From: Saussurea involucrata
Lineage: Eukaryota; Streptophyta; Magnoliopsida; Asterales; Asteraceae
DNA: 64,000 nucleotides
Reading direction: 5' to 3'
Assembly: GCA_033807775.1 (NCBI GenBank)
Contig: CM066322.1
Coordinates: 17,969,001 to 18,033,000 of the forward strand
The notes under the pieces are model-generated. The model had not been told where the DNA came from. It searched no databases and worked only from the letters and a program-made list of their open reading frames with translations. Made by a program: the position numbers and the translations under genes. Of the stretch, positions 21,956 through 33,972 are shown one piece after another. Each line of letters begins with the position of its first letter. Within the stretch, counting starts at the first letter, position 1.

Positions 21956-24404
21956 TGTAACGTCCCAAAAATTACAAGGAAATTTAAAATTTTTAAAACA
22001 TACATTTCATTAAAACAACCATGATTTAATAATTCACGTCTTAAATAAAATTAACGTCGTTACTTCAAACCATCAACAAGGTTTATGCAGCGGAAAATTT
22101 CATAACTAAATTCAAGGGTTCAAAAGTGAAAGTTTAATAATATTTGACACTCCGCGCTCCATGTGTGTACTGTCACGCCCGACCGCCGCCCGCACCTGAA
22201 ATAACAACACATTGGGAAAGGGTAAGCTAAACGCTTAGTGAATTCAATCACGCACGTAGGTAGCAACCCCACGCATATCGCCCCTACTCGCAAGTAGGCA
22301 ACATCACCATCATCACGGATATCAAACCACATAATGATTATTATATAAGCACGAACCTCGGTCCCACCGAGTACACAAAATACATTAATACAAGCTCAGT
22401 CCCACCGAGCCCTCGGTCCCACCGAGTAAAAATTGTTGTACTAGCTTAGTCCCACCAAGCCCTCGGTCCCACCGAGCCCCTCAGTCCCACCGAGGTGTAC
22501 ACATGCAAATATATATTCCACATACGAATCTAATAAATCACAACCAGTTATCACATCCCATCTAGTTCACGTAAGCACATAAATACACGTAATCACACGT
22601 AACACAAAATAACGACATACATGAAATTCCTAACTACGCGGTGAGAGAACTCGCCTCAAGGCTAAGCAACGTGCTCACAAACGCAACACCAACACGGCAA
22701 TCTTCTTCACTTTCTCCCACCTAAATACGTAATAAAAGTCAAAGGAGAGTCCCGACCCATAACACGTTTACTAGCTTTTAAACGACTAAAATTCCAGCTT
22801 TTTATTAGAAATTACGGGTCTGTTCGGGACCTGTTTTACCCCCTTAAAACTGATAAATACAGAAATTAAAATTCATAATTACGAAGTTCTAAGTCTTACG
22901 GTTTCAGGGACGTATCGCACGCGTCCTAACTATTTTTCTACGACTTAATATGGATTTTACAAAAGTGGTTCACAGAACAGCGAAACACCGGACCTTTCGG
23001 TACAACATGGCAATTTCGCCCAAGTTACGGTCCGAACTGGTCTTTCCGCAAAACAGAGGAAACTTAATAGACTCCGAAACGGAACTTTCGGCACCAGTTC
23101 CAACCCAACCCGACATTCCTAACAGAAGTTATGCGCCATACAAAACAGTGACAGAAAGCTGGAAGTTTTTCGGACCAGGCTGTATAAACAGCCCCATATG
23201 GCCTAGCTACGGGCTAAATTAGATTTTCGACAAGACACGAAAAACCTTCCCAACTCAGTTTGAAAATTTTGGGCACCAATTTCACGGCAAAACGAATTAC
23301 GAGTCAAAAGTTATGGCCTTCGCAAAAACAGGGCAGATTCCAGAATTTTACATAAAATGACGAATCACCAAACTTGCGGCCACTGTTTCACCTAGCTAGA
23401 GGCCAAACCAGTTTTCCGCTAAAACACGGAAAACGTGCCCGACCCCGAGCTTGAACCGTGGGCGCCAGTTTCGGCTCAAACGGAGTTATGACGGAAAAGT
23501 TACGGCTGTCGCAAAAACACTGGCAGGTTGTAGTAATTCACAGAAAATGATAACTCTCGATTATAAACTCGCTAAGTCATGACTTAATCTAAACAGCCCC
23601 GAAACCAGCCGTAACTTAACGATTAATACTACTAGGGCTGTGTAAACGACCACCACCCACTGCCACCTCCGGCAGTGGTGGTCGCTGGCGGCGGCGGCGG
23701 TTTTCCGACGAAATAACTAAGACGAACCGCAACCACCGTAACATTCCTAAACTCGCGCTCGGTTGACCGGATGCACGCACATACAGCGCACACAACCACC
23801 ACCACCCAACACCCAGCCCCCTCCCCGATGGCAGCGTGCGGCGGCGGCGGCGGCGCTGCCGCTGCCCTCTCGCCGGAATTCCCAAACGAAACAGAAAAGA
23901 AACGGGACCGTACCTTAACGATGACGACACGCAGCCGGGGCTGAATTCCTTCTTCTCGACCTCTCCGGCGAAGAACCGTCGGCCCTGGTGGTTTCTCCGG
24001 TGACTGGCGGCGTTCCTCCAGCGGTTGCTTTCTTTCTATCTCTCTCGCTAACTCCCCTCTCGGCTGCTTGAAGAATTGAAGAAAGGAAGAGACAACAAGA
24101 GTTGTTGTTTTCTGTTTGTAAACCGACGAGAAGAGGAGGAAGAGGGGGGGGGGGTCGGTCCCCCTTCCCTTTGGCCGTTCAACACCAACAAACACCATTT
24201 ATTCACTTTATCCCCTCCTTGTTCTCACCATTGGCGTTTCCGGTCCCTGGTTTTTCATCACAATACCAAAAATGTAAGCAAGGTTGTCACGTGTAATATT
24301 CGAGACCCCTCCCTTGACAACTTCCGATAATGAATCACACTTCAAATGATAATAAAATAAATACATTAAGGATTTTAAAACCATACCGGGACACGGGCTT
24401 TACA
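21956..24404 (-). repeat. Gypsy 5' LTR
   Basis: 2449-bp partner of 15595-18093, ending in the sense-strand stem-loop and TTTCAGGT block near 22194-22245. Confidence 0.9.
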
Positions 24405-24409
24405 TTTAG

Positions 24410-24836
24410 TCACAAACTCCTTGTGTTGAATTTGAAGAGAAGAACATTGATAAACAATTTCTTCTTTCTCATTCAAGCACTTATCAAACTAAGACTGAAG
24501 ATCAGATAACTTGGCCCTTAAGTCCTTAGGTGCTAATGAAAGATTTTTGCATTTGTCTTTTAGATTAGCATTTTCAGACTTATATTTTTCAGTTATTCTC
24601 CTTTGAACATCTAGCTTTTCAGATAGTGATCTAATCTCAAGCAGTTGTTCATTAGAGGTGGCCTTAAAGGAATCTACCCGTTCAGCAAGAGGTTTCATTC
24701 GGTCATAAAGTTCTGAAAAGATAGGTTCACATACCTGACACGGCTTTGTCATGTCTTCTTCAGCAGGAGACATCTTCAGTTGCACTGGAGTGATCGTCAG
24801 ACGATTGTTCGATTCAAAGTGGCATAGTATCACGAA
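24410..24836 (-). pseudogene. Copia post-gag spacer, N-terminal part
   Basis: Frame with CQVCEPIFSELYDRMKPLAERV and heptad repeats (IRSLSEKLDVQRR, ENANLKDKCK), a stop at 24489-24491, then continuing in frame to the Gypsy insertion point. Upstream is the TCCGGA-rich leader; the gag capsid domain is not found. Confidence 0.55.
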
Positions 24837-24939
24837 TACTTAAATGTCCCCCTCCTGCGACTTAGCACGGGGGTCCCTTGCGGGGTCTGGGGGCAGCGCC
24901 CTAGATTTTTTTTGAAAATTGAGGTTTCAGAATGCTCCC

Positions 24940-25350
24940 GGATTGTGGAATCCGGGTGGTTTCCGGATAGGGAATCCGGAAAAATGAGGTTTCCGGGTGA
25001 TAAGAACTTACCGGATGTGAGGGTTTTCCGGATGATAAGCTTTCCGGGTGGAATAGGTTTCCGGATACCTTGAGTTATCCGGGAAAAAAGCTTTACCGGA
25101 CACTTTGGGGTTTTCGGATGCAATGAAGTTTCCGGGTACAATGGATTGTCCGGATAAGATATGTCCGGAAACACTGGGTTTCCGGAAACAAATGTTATCC
25201 GGATAGTATAAGGAATAGTGACTTACCCGGATTGCAGAACTTACCCGGAAAAATGAGGAGTCCGGATGGAATTGGAGATGTCCGGATGGATTTCACACAA
25301 ACGTCCGGACACTATCAACTTGTCCGGAAACCGCGGCTGGTTTATCCGGA
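24940..25350 (-). repeat. TCCGGA-rich block in Copia leader
   Basis: More than twenty ccgga or ccggg cores in about 410 bp, between the primer site and the first coding segment. Units include ttccggat, atccggaaa and tgtccggat. Confidence 0.75.
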
Positions 25351-25450
25351 CTCTGCGGCTGTTAGCTTAAATCGATCGACTTTTCGATTAGGGTTGCCCA
25401 AAATCGATCCGGAAATCACTAGAGAGGCTTTGAATCGAATCCGTCTGTCT

Positions 25451-25462
25451 GCTCTGATACCA
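25451..25462 (-). promoter_or_regulatory. Copia primer-binding site
   Basis: Sense strand TGGTATCAGAGC two bases inside the 5' LTR; tRNA-Met type. Confidence 0.8.
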
Positions 25463-25464
25463 AT

Positions 25465-25743
25465 TGTAAAATCCAGATCCGTGCAACTAATATAAAATCG
25501 AATATGATAAAGCAATACGAAATATGATTTCAACTGGTCATCCCTTTCATTAACTTTCAGAGAGAATATTACAGTATGAATTGAAAGCTAAAGAGATGAT
25601 TTGCTTGTTTTTCCAAGCTAATCAACATTAAATACAATGGGCCCGTGGTTAACAAGCCCACGGCCCGTTCACTAAAAGGCTCAAAATAAACTATTACAAA
25701 ACAACTCTTGAACTTAAATCAACTATTAAAACCTGCCCTAACA
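25465..25743 (-). repeat. Copia 5' LTR
   Basis: 279 bp, partner of 9310-9590. Sense start TGTTAGGGC, end TTTTACA. Followed by the duplication ataag. Confidence 0.85.
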
Positions 25744-25748
25744 ATAAG

Positions 25749-26286
25749 GACGTTTATATCGGTGGGATCTTTGTGTAAATGGACTTTGTTGCAGATGTTT
25801 TTCAAAGACCAATGTCAATCATATCGGTGGAATACCTTCGGTATGATTGCATTGGAATACACATCAAGAAGATCATTTATTATGGGACAATATCATTTGC
25901 CAGGTAAAAGTGACCCCATTTAATTTTAAACTGTTTGATCACTTTTAATCGAATACCCTCTAATGAATTGTGGCTTAAAATAAAATTGATCTGGTGCATA
26001 TCGGTGCATCTCATCTTAATGTTCGTTCATTCTCATCCAACGGTTAATAACCACTTATCACGTTTCTCACCAAATCTGACTCTTCCTAACCCTGATTTAA
26101 AAAGAGATGCTAATAATTATAACAAGGTAAAGTATCAATTGTTATCAAATAAAATACAACCAATTATTCGAATGGTAATCCAAAATACAACATTACATAA
26201 CTTAAAGTACTGTTTTAAAACAATATTTTTAAATATTTATTATACATATATTTTATTTATTGATTATTAGCAGAATGATTTATTAA
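25749..26286. other. intergenic DNA flanking the Copia insertion
   Basis: Starts with the continuation of the palindromic cccaccgat repeat broken by the Copia element, then AT-rich sequence with no recognisable gene. A 111-aa frame at 25935-26270 has no known motif. Confidence 0.4.
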
Positions 26287-26313
26287 AATGCCCCAAGTTT
26301 TACTCTTCACTTA

Positions 26314-27425
26314 GGCCATCCGTACCCCAGGTTCACAACTTGTTGAACCCTCTGCGCCACATCAGCGTCACATCAGCTTTCCACTTTGAACCCTCTTGAA
26401 CCTTTTTGAACCCACAAATCCCGTACCCCAACCTTTTGAACCTCTTGAACCCACATGCCACCTCATCTAATTTTTTAATAAAAAATCATAACATTCATAA
26501 AAATAAAAATAAAATTACAAAATAAAAATAAACTTTCAAAATAAAATTAAAAATTACAAAATATTAAAAATCTACTCGTCGTCGTTGTTGGGAAGTCGGA
26601 TACGCCAAATATGTTCGACCAAATCCGACCGAAGGTTATTATGAGTCTCTCGGTTTTTGACTTCTCGAACATTTGTCGCGCGTTGTGCCTCAGTGAACTA
26701 TCCGTTCGAAATGTTCGACCAAATCCGACAGCGGATACACACTTTTGTATCGGAGACAAACCTTGTTTGCGTAGTCCGTCAATCCGTTGTGTAAAATACG
26801 GATACACTCCCGATAAATCTTGAACTATCCGTTCGAATAGTTGTCTGCTCATCCTAAACCGCCGTCTAAACAAATCCGGATTATACACCGGGTTTCCGCC
26901 AAAGTAGTCCCGCAAAAGCCGGTCGTTAGCATCTACCCGACCTCTTTCTATGTTCCCGGACCTCGGTCTTCTTGACGATGAGGCGGTGCTACCATACCGT
27001 CTATCTACAGCTTCTTGCAACAAATCGGCATAACGATCAAATAGTTGACCGAATTCCTCGTCGGTGTCAATGGATGATGAAGAAGCGGACGATGAACCGG
27101 GTGGCGAATCCATAAAGTTTATATTGGATTGAAAGAAATGAAAGAAAATATTTATGGATTGAGGTGAGTGTTTAAATTTTGGTGTGAAAATGGATGAGAT
27201 TTGAGGTTGATTTATATTGTTTAAATTGGAAAAAAAATTAATTGGAAAAGAGCCGTTTGATATATAGCCGTTGAAAAAAAATTTTGAAAAATTGAGAAAC
27301 TATTCGGGTAGCAGCGGGGTGGGGAACCCGCATGCCGAACCCGCTGCCCCCGTACCCGGTTGCCGCCCAACCCGCTGGCCACCTGGCCTTACCCGCACCC
27401 CCAACCCGCTGGGCTACGGATGGCC
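26314..27425 (-). mobile_element. PIF/Harbinger derivative
   Basis: 1112 bp with terminal inverted repeats ggccatccgtaccccag and ggccatccgtagcccag, flanked by the 3-bp duplication tta (26311-26313 and 27426-27428), as expected for PIF/Harbinger. Contains a truncated transposase on the reverse strand, so it is non-autonomous. Internal tandem gttgaacc/ttgaaccc text lies near 26330-26450. Confidence 0.85.
26547..27113 (-). pseudogene. truncated Harbinger transposase (HARBI1-like N-terminus)
   Basis: 188 codons from an ATG near the element's 5' side. Ser-rich start, then RDYFGGNPVYNPDLFRRRFRM and FERIVQDLSGVYPYFTQR and GLSPIQKC, the conserved N-terminal region of plant Harbinger nucleases. The reading then passes into unrelated text; the DDE catalytic region is deleted. 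A relic used only as filler of a non-autonomous element. Confidence 0.85.
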
Positions 27426-27830
27426 TTACTAAAATGCCAAAACTCTCTCCAATTTAACCAAAATACCCAAAAAAATCCGTGAAATACCTCGTGATCACGA
27501 ACTCCTTTAAATTGTATTGCTTCGCGGACCCAATTGATGTGCATTGTGGGATCAATTTCATGTGCATTGCGGGATCAATTTATCTCCTTCATGTGCATCG
27601 CGGGATCAATTCAAGGAAAATGGCTGGTTCACGGACATAAGAGGCCATCGCGGAGGTATTCATCTCCTCCGCGGACAAAAATGGCTGGTTTGCGGACAAT
27701 TTCAAGGTTGGAATCCAATTTTTTTAAGGACTTCGTGATCACGGGATATTATCACGGATTTTTGGGTATTTTGATTAATCTGTGAAGAGTTTGGGCATTT
27801 TAGTAAGTGATGAGTCAAACTTGGTGCATT

Positions 27831-28084
27831 CCAATTAATTTATCTTGTTAGCATCCATCTTTTTCATATCAATATATATAGTACATATCGAGTTTGAAAA
27901 GTCATTAAATTTTTGTAAATATATTAAACAACTATGTCTTTAATATATGACATAGTTATTAAGTTTTCAGTTCTAATGATTATGGATTTAAAATTCAAAC
28001 AGAATATGTGTATTAAGATATGTCAATTAAAAATTCATGTGATTAAAACATGTTCTTCTTAAAGTAATACATGTTGAATATATA

Positions 28085-28118
<34 letters not shown>

Positions 28119-28203
28119 TACACACTCTTTAGATGCCGGCCTTTTAGTATAAACATAGGTTTGATTTTATTTTTTAACAAAACGGAAAGAGACCATTACC
28201 GGG
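27831..28203. other. AT-rich intergenic DNA with microsatellite
   Basis: No gene. Contains a (TA)n-(GA)n microsatellite at about 28086-28118. The last bases, to ccggg at 28199-28203, are the target site of the Gypsy tandem array; reverse-strand reading puts a TAA next to that site (see RNase H fragment at 41998-42330). Confidence 0.5.
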
Positions 28204-29818
28204 TGTAGTAACCGAGACCAAAAATCGAGAGAATCCCAAGTCTTGTGGATGAATGTAATAATCTGAAAGTTGAGGGACTAAGTTGGCAATTGTAGTAATA
28301 GGGTATAAGTGCCTCAGATTGGGCTCAAAACCCTAGATGTTATTGTTGGTGGCGACTAAGGAAATTAGAAGGCAGAGAAGGAGACCTTGGCATTTTAAGT
28401 GCAACTGAGGAAGAAGACTATTCATCGAAATCGGAAGAAGGAGTAGAGTTGAGTTTGTTTTTGCAACACATTTCTATCAGGTATTTTCAAAAACTCAATC
28501 CTTATCTTGCTGTCATGTTGGATTGATGATCTGTGAGGGTTTTACTTAAAAGTGGTAAATGATGCCTTGAAAGAGATTAAGCACTCTACTCGAGTTGGAG
28601 AAACCAAGAATTGAAATAAATGGATTTAGAAAGTTTAAGAAATCGTTTATCACATTATCACACTAATTGAGGAGCTCTGAGTAAAGTGTCGTATGTGAAA
28701 TCGTTCCAGACGCAGTTCCGGTATGTTTCATGTCCCGGTATTTGTGGTTTCGAAATCCCGATATTTGTGTTCGAAGTCCCAGTATGTAGGTTTCCAGGTA
28801 CTTGTAAGACCCGGTATTTTAAGAACCGGTATGTTAAGATCCGGTATTTTAAGGATCCGGTATCGGTCGTGGGCCTAAGCCCGGAGCACTTGGAAAGCCC
28901 AGTATTCTATTCTTTCTATTAAAAGGGATTGTCATAAATATTAACAGGACTAAAATTCCATAAAGATTAGGGTATGAGATGAGGATGCAAGAACGACTCA
29001 TGCATAATTGTTAGATTTATGGGATACGTTTCTCTATAATTTTAGGTGTTCCACCTAGAGAGCCGGAGCGTCAGTAAGAGGTTTTGAAAAGCAGAAGTTG
29101 CTAAAGCGCCAGGTGAGTTTTCTAACAAAAATACGTGACTTTACAACGTGTTTTCTAAAGTAAGTACATGATGAGAAATGCCATGCTTTATTTATATGCG
29201 TTTAATTGCATGAAAGTTTGTTTGAAAGTTTATATGAGATGTATGCATACATTGTGTACACGTAAACTGGCTAAGTCGGGAAGGGCCCGCCAGTGCTCAT
29301 GCCGGAAAGGTGACCCATTTATGCCATGGAAGGGAGTATCCAGTAAGGCAGTGTGAGACTGACTCGTTGGCACCTTCGGGTGACTTCAAGGTGCCGTTTA
29401 CGAGTGCGGATTTATCCGTGAGAGTTTTATGTGAAATTATGTGAAAGTGTTTATGAAAAGTTATGTGAAAGTTTTATGCAAGGATATTTGAATGTTATAA
29501 ACTGTTTTTAAATGCTTTTGAGAACTGTCAGGAGGGACTCACTAGACCTCATGGTCTAACCCTCGCATTTTTTCCAAACTAAACCTTTTCAGGTAAGCAG
29601 ATAGTAGAGGCCCAGGTAAGTGAGCAAGAGGAGGATAGAGTTCTGATGCAATTAGCGACAGTGCCACTCACACTTCTTGTGGCTAGAACAATCTCAGTTG
29701 TGTATAGGTTGTTTCCGCCAACCTAATTATAAGACAGATGTATTGAATTTTTGAGACCCACATTTGGGATGCTCTTTATTATATGTTTTGCATGCTTTAT
29801 TTAGATTGGGTTGTTACA
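28204..29818 (+). repeat. Gypsy array LTR 1
   Basis: 1615 bp, TGTAGTAACC to GGTTGTTACA. By eye it differs from LTR 2 at some two dozen sites, more than LTR 2 differs from LTR 3. Has a ccggtat-rich block (28708-28865) and the stem-loop at 29536-29605. Confidence 0.9.
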
Positions 29819-29820
29819 AA

Positions 29821-29833
29821 TGGTATCAGAGCC
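29821..29833 (+). promoter_or_regulatory. primer-binding site, unit 1
   Basis: TGGTATCAGAGCC two bases after LTR 1; tRNA-Met type. Confidence 0.85.
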
Positions 29834-32800
29834 ATAGTTTAAGGGATTTAGGTGACCGGACGGGCCTAAACTTAAACTTGGGAGTATAAATCACAACTGA
29901 GGATCAGGAAATGCGTTAGGAGGGCACTATTGTAGATACAGGAAATGCGTTAGGAGGACACTCTTATAGAGATAGGACTAATAGGGTACTGATGACTGTC
30001 ATGTAAGGTAAGTTTGAGATTCCACTTGGCCAGTATAATTGCGAACTTACAGGTACATGTATGTGCTTAACCTGCCTTATTATTCCGAAGTAGAAGTCAG
30101 AAGCTAGTGTTTATGTCGTGTTCCAGTACTTTAGAATGTCAGCAAGATCCCTGAGGGGTAGACTGAGACCCCTTGTTGGGGAAGTTTCATGAGAAGTCAT
30201 GGTGATGTGATGTACGTATACATCGTAGAGAAGAAATGTTGTATAGAGTGTTACAAGTCATCTAGAGGTAGATCTTCGTGGATTCGGAGAGAAAGAATTA
30301 TTGATTTTTGAGTAAGACTCCTGTTTCTAGAGAGTCTCGGTTCTAGAAATCGGGGGATAGATCAGTTCAGTTGGTAAGGAAAGACAGTGTCAAAACCTTG
30401 AGGGTATCAATGGAGCCCTGGCTTCTTGGACGAGCTTTCCATTAGCGGGATAAATGAAATAAGATACCTATAGTGAAATGAAACCATGTAGAAGTGGAAA
30501 GTGAGATAGTTGATCAAAACGAAATAGTATGAAATGGTTGAGTAAGTGGACCGTTGAATGTATGTATAGCAAGTCGTTGCAAGGCCGAGAGGGCGACCAC
30601 TGGTCGAAAGTAGAGTGTCATCGATAAGTTACGTGAGTAAAGCGATTGACCTTGTTTGAGTGAGTAGCCTTCAATTGCAAGTAGAGTTTCATGCATTGAG
30701 TTCGTATATGGGTACATGAGATTTTTCATAATTAAAGTAAATGTGTAAGTATCAAATTTGATCGGATATGAGTCGGCGTGTGCAAGCGTATGTTTAAAGA
30801 AAAATACAAATCCATTTACATCGTACAATGAAATCTTGAGGTTTACGATTTGCAAAATATTCCACTCTTTTCATGATAAGTCAAGAAAACGTTTGAATTC
30901 ACAACTTTTATAACCAAAATGAGTATTAACATGTTGAAGTTATATAAATGAGTGTGAGGACCGACTGGTTTACTTCGTGTCGGTAATTCCTTTCAAAATT
31001 TTGTCGTATGGAAATATTTTCATCCAATATTTATTTCTGTCGTAACAACATATTTTTGGTTGAGTAAGATTAAGTTTTACGGAAAGATTGCATGCAAACG
31101 ATCCTCAAGATTGTTGTGCAGGGCATTGGAGTTATGAGAATGTTGGGGTCGTATGTACCCAAGTTGTTTTCAAGTGTTGTTTCTTTAAAATGATCAAAAG
31201 TGTGAAATGATCCATTTATCGCGTTGTCAGGCATGAAGGCTATGAACTCAATAGGTCGTAGAGTATTACATTTTAAGCTAAGAAAGAACTCCGAGAGTGG
31301 AGAGGTGTTGTACAAGTCAGGGGAGAACGTACGTAGTTTTGGTATATGTGATCAAGAGGAGAGTTGGACAGTGTAAGAGTCGGGAATGGATTATAGTGTC
31401 GGGTGTATGAGGGTATGTACTCTTGCTCGGTGACTGTGAATACCGTTGCCGAGGGACGATGGTGTCCGTGGAAAAGACTAGAAGCCATCAAAGTGTTGAT
31501 TTTAGCAACTCGTTTTGAGTAGTGTTGTGAGGCAGAATTGAGAAATCCACGGTATGGGATATGAGTTTTAAGGAGAGCTTGTGATATTGAGGTTACATGA
31601 GTAAGTTTTGAAATAAGGGCGACGGATTATGAAGTCGATTATGATATGTTGGAAGGATTAGGTTCAGTAAGGGACCCTTGTTGAAAAATGGGTTAAGGAA
31701 GTATCAACAGGTCAACTATTGACGTTGAAGTCGACAGCTGTGTAAGGTGGCTGAGGCCAGGACTTAAACCAGAAGGTTGAAAGTTGAGGGAGCACCTTGT
31801 AGGGGTGTTAAGATGGTGAAAGACTGATGTTTTAGACAAGCGTTTTACTTACGAGGTGGATAGTTCGTTAAGAATGAAGTATTTAGCACAAATGAAGTGA
31901 GGGTATAGATTATGTCGATCTGTGAGGAAATGTGCCCTGTCGATGTAATGGTTTGGTATTGCACAGAGCTAGCAAGAAACGAGTATGTTAGAATTAATCA
32001 GAAACTCGGGTGTTGTGGTTCAACTAGAGCTGGGGAGAGACTATGGAGCGAGATAGATTCGGTTATTTATGCGTGAGGTCTTGAAGATAAGTTTGAGTTG
32101 GGTATGAATGGCCATGAGAGTTTTGGTCTGCAGTGTGATGTTATGAGTGAGGAATGTACAGTTATGTAGTGGCAATGATTGCCAAGTTAAGTGTACCATC
32201 TAGCGTCGTAGTGATGTGATGTTAGAGAAAGAGGAAGCATCAGATAGAAGCTTTTTGGGGGTTTTGGTTGAGGTGTTCGAGTTGTTAACCAGGTTGTTGG
32301 AGCATGTAGGGTGTAAGTTGACGTTATGATATGATTATGTTCGGGATAGCATCACGGAGTGGTGGTGGGTAGTTACCCAAAGGAGAAACCAAGTGTTTTT
32401 AGTTGTAAGAGTCGCTAAGTAAGCATATTTTGGGATCATTGAAAGTTTAAAGAAAATGATGGATGTATTAGTCAAAATGTGGTGGGATAGATGTGGAATC
32501 CTTAAAGAATGTGAGTTGTTGCTTATGTGTGAACGAATTGTCTGAGAAAGTAAAAGTTGGAGTTTAAAGAATGTATAGTGACGTCGAACTCTGGTGTCAG
32601 TTCGAGGTGTTTTTGGTCGAAAGCCTTAAGTTAGAATTTTAGTGCAACCGTTTGGTTATGTATAATAATGAGAAAACGTTGGCAGCTTGAGAATTGTCGG
32701 AAGAGAGGGGCGAGTAATGTTGGTGAGCAGTGCTCCACGCTAACGTGGGGAGGTGAAGACAGTATGTCGGAATAAGTAAGTAAATCGGAAGTAGTAACTT

Positions 32801-33972
32801 GACACTAATGCCGATAGGTGCAGTGTTGTGTAGGTTGTCCTTGATAAGTGTGCGAACTTTTGGAAAGAGTATTGAGGAAGGAAATTGTGTATGATTTTGT
32901 GCAGGAAAAAAAATGGATAAGACAACTGAATGAGTTAAGTTAGTGACTTTGTGAGAAACGTTCAAACGAACTGATCGTTCAAGGTAAGCTATTGAGAACA
33001 TTAGGGTGTGGTCGTGGTTACCCCTCCTAGTGAGTGGGAATAACCGAAGTTATGTTATATGACTGGACGCTTGTGGCAAGCAGTGAGAAATTGATGAGCC
33101 TTCATGATAAGTTCAATTCGGATAGGTGAGTACTCCAATAAGGAATTATAGAGGTTTCCTACTATTAGACACGTTAAGTGTGAAATGATGAAGTGGTGAG
33201 AACGTACGAATTAGTTGACGAGTTATAGCCGATGTGATTCGGGAAGGGAATATGATCTGCATAGACGTATGTCGGTTGGAAGAAGTGATTTAGAATTTCA
33301 TGTAACCTGAGGAGGGAACTCTTAGGTGTGAGTTCGTCGGGATGTTCAAGAGTGGCCTTGTGCCAAGAAGTCAAGTAAGTGAAGGTTCCTGGTTTTAGAT
33401 TCTCGTGTAGTGGCGGGGAATTTCCGCCAAGTTCCTTCTTTTTAGGAAGTAAAGAGGTATGAGAGACCGTAAGTAGACGTGTTGTAAAACCGTGAGTCCC
33501 GACTTGTGGACGGAAGCGAGCACATTAAGGTACGATTGGCCTTGGATTTATCAGGTGTTATTTAAGTGAGTATAGCGATCGAAGAGGGTACAAGTAAATA
33601 GTGCAAGATGGCACGATATAGTAAAGTGGTGACTCGCCGAGGGCAGTTTCAGAGTATGGGGTGCGGTTATGTTTCCCATCTGAACGGTTTGGGGTAACCG
33701 AGTAGAACTGAGTGGTTGGATTGAAAGCATAAGACTGTTGAACCTAGAGGTTTGAGAGAAAGGTAAGGTGAAAGTTGAATAGACAGTGCGTGATCTTGAG
33801 GTACTCGTTGAGATTTTGAGAAGAAATTCATAGTGTGAAGCACGTCTCTTTATGGAGAACCGATGTGAGAAGTGAGATGAGGGCGACCTTGCAAGAGATG
33901 CAGACGGTAAGAAGTTGACTTTTGGTCATTAGTGAGCGAGTTAGAAAAGCGGCATACAAGTAAGACTGGTCA
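29834..33972 (+). other. Gypsy interior 1, non-coding
   Basis: No sense frame of useful length. Scattered short reverse-strand frames (for example 30514-30855 and 32639-33001) recur in the second unit and partly in the reverse-strand family at 48549-53122. The content looks like a decayed or replaced gag-pol region. Confidence 0.6.

Larger units (their letters stand above)
15595..24404 (-). mobile_element. Gypsy chromovirus with RT deleted
   Basis: LTRs 15595-18093 and 21956-24404 begin TGTAAAGC and end GACGTTACA on the sense strand; the duplication tttag flanks it (15590-15594 and 24405-24409). Primer site at 21941-21952 and polypurine tract at 18094-18105 confirm reverse orientation. The interior encodes gag, protease, a stub of RT, integrase and a chromodomain, placing it in the chromovirus (Tekay/Del-like) group. 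RT and RNase H are nearly all missing. LTRs are almost identical except a repeat-unit indel and a poly-G length change, so insertion is recent. Confidence 0.92.
9310..25743 (-). mobile_element. Copia-type LTR retrotransposon, degenerate and nested
   Basis: Two LTRs of about 280 bp (9310-9590 and 25465-25743) begin TGTTAGGGCAGG on the sense strand and end TACA. The 5-bp duplication ataag flanks the whole at 9305-9309 and 25744-25748. A tRNA-Met-type primer site lies inside the right LTR and a polypurine tract inside the left one. In sense order it contains a leader rich in TCCGGA motifs, a coiled-coil post-gag spacer, a basic spacer ending WVPK, a protease remnant, a region with repeated polypurine motifs, and a long 3' ORF. 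No integrase or RT is seen. Removing the nested Cassandra (13679-14313) and Gypsy (15595-24404) leaves roughly 7 kb. Confidence 0.85.
26287..27830. mobile_element. short TIR element carrying a nested Harbinger
   Basis: 26287-26313 plus 27426-27520 matches the reverse complement of about 27715-27830 (aatgccccaag against aatgcaccaag; ccaaaatacccaaaaa; cgtgatcacga). Without the nested insertion it is about 430 bp. Its TIR text resembles that of the 17.6-kb MULE at 43345 (ccaaaatacccaaaa, atccgygatgg), so it may be a small relative. No clean TSD could be fixed. Confidence 0.55.

Noticed and set aside
23632..24198. 188-codon Pro/Arg-rich frame in the Gypsy LTR
   Set aside because: Lies in GC-rich LTR sequence with gcg repeats; the partner LTR does not keep the same frame because of the G-run length change.
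28086..28118. (TA)n-(GA)n run as an origin or regulatory site
   Set aside because: Simple microsatellite; nothing else supports a function.
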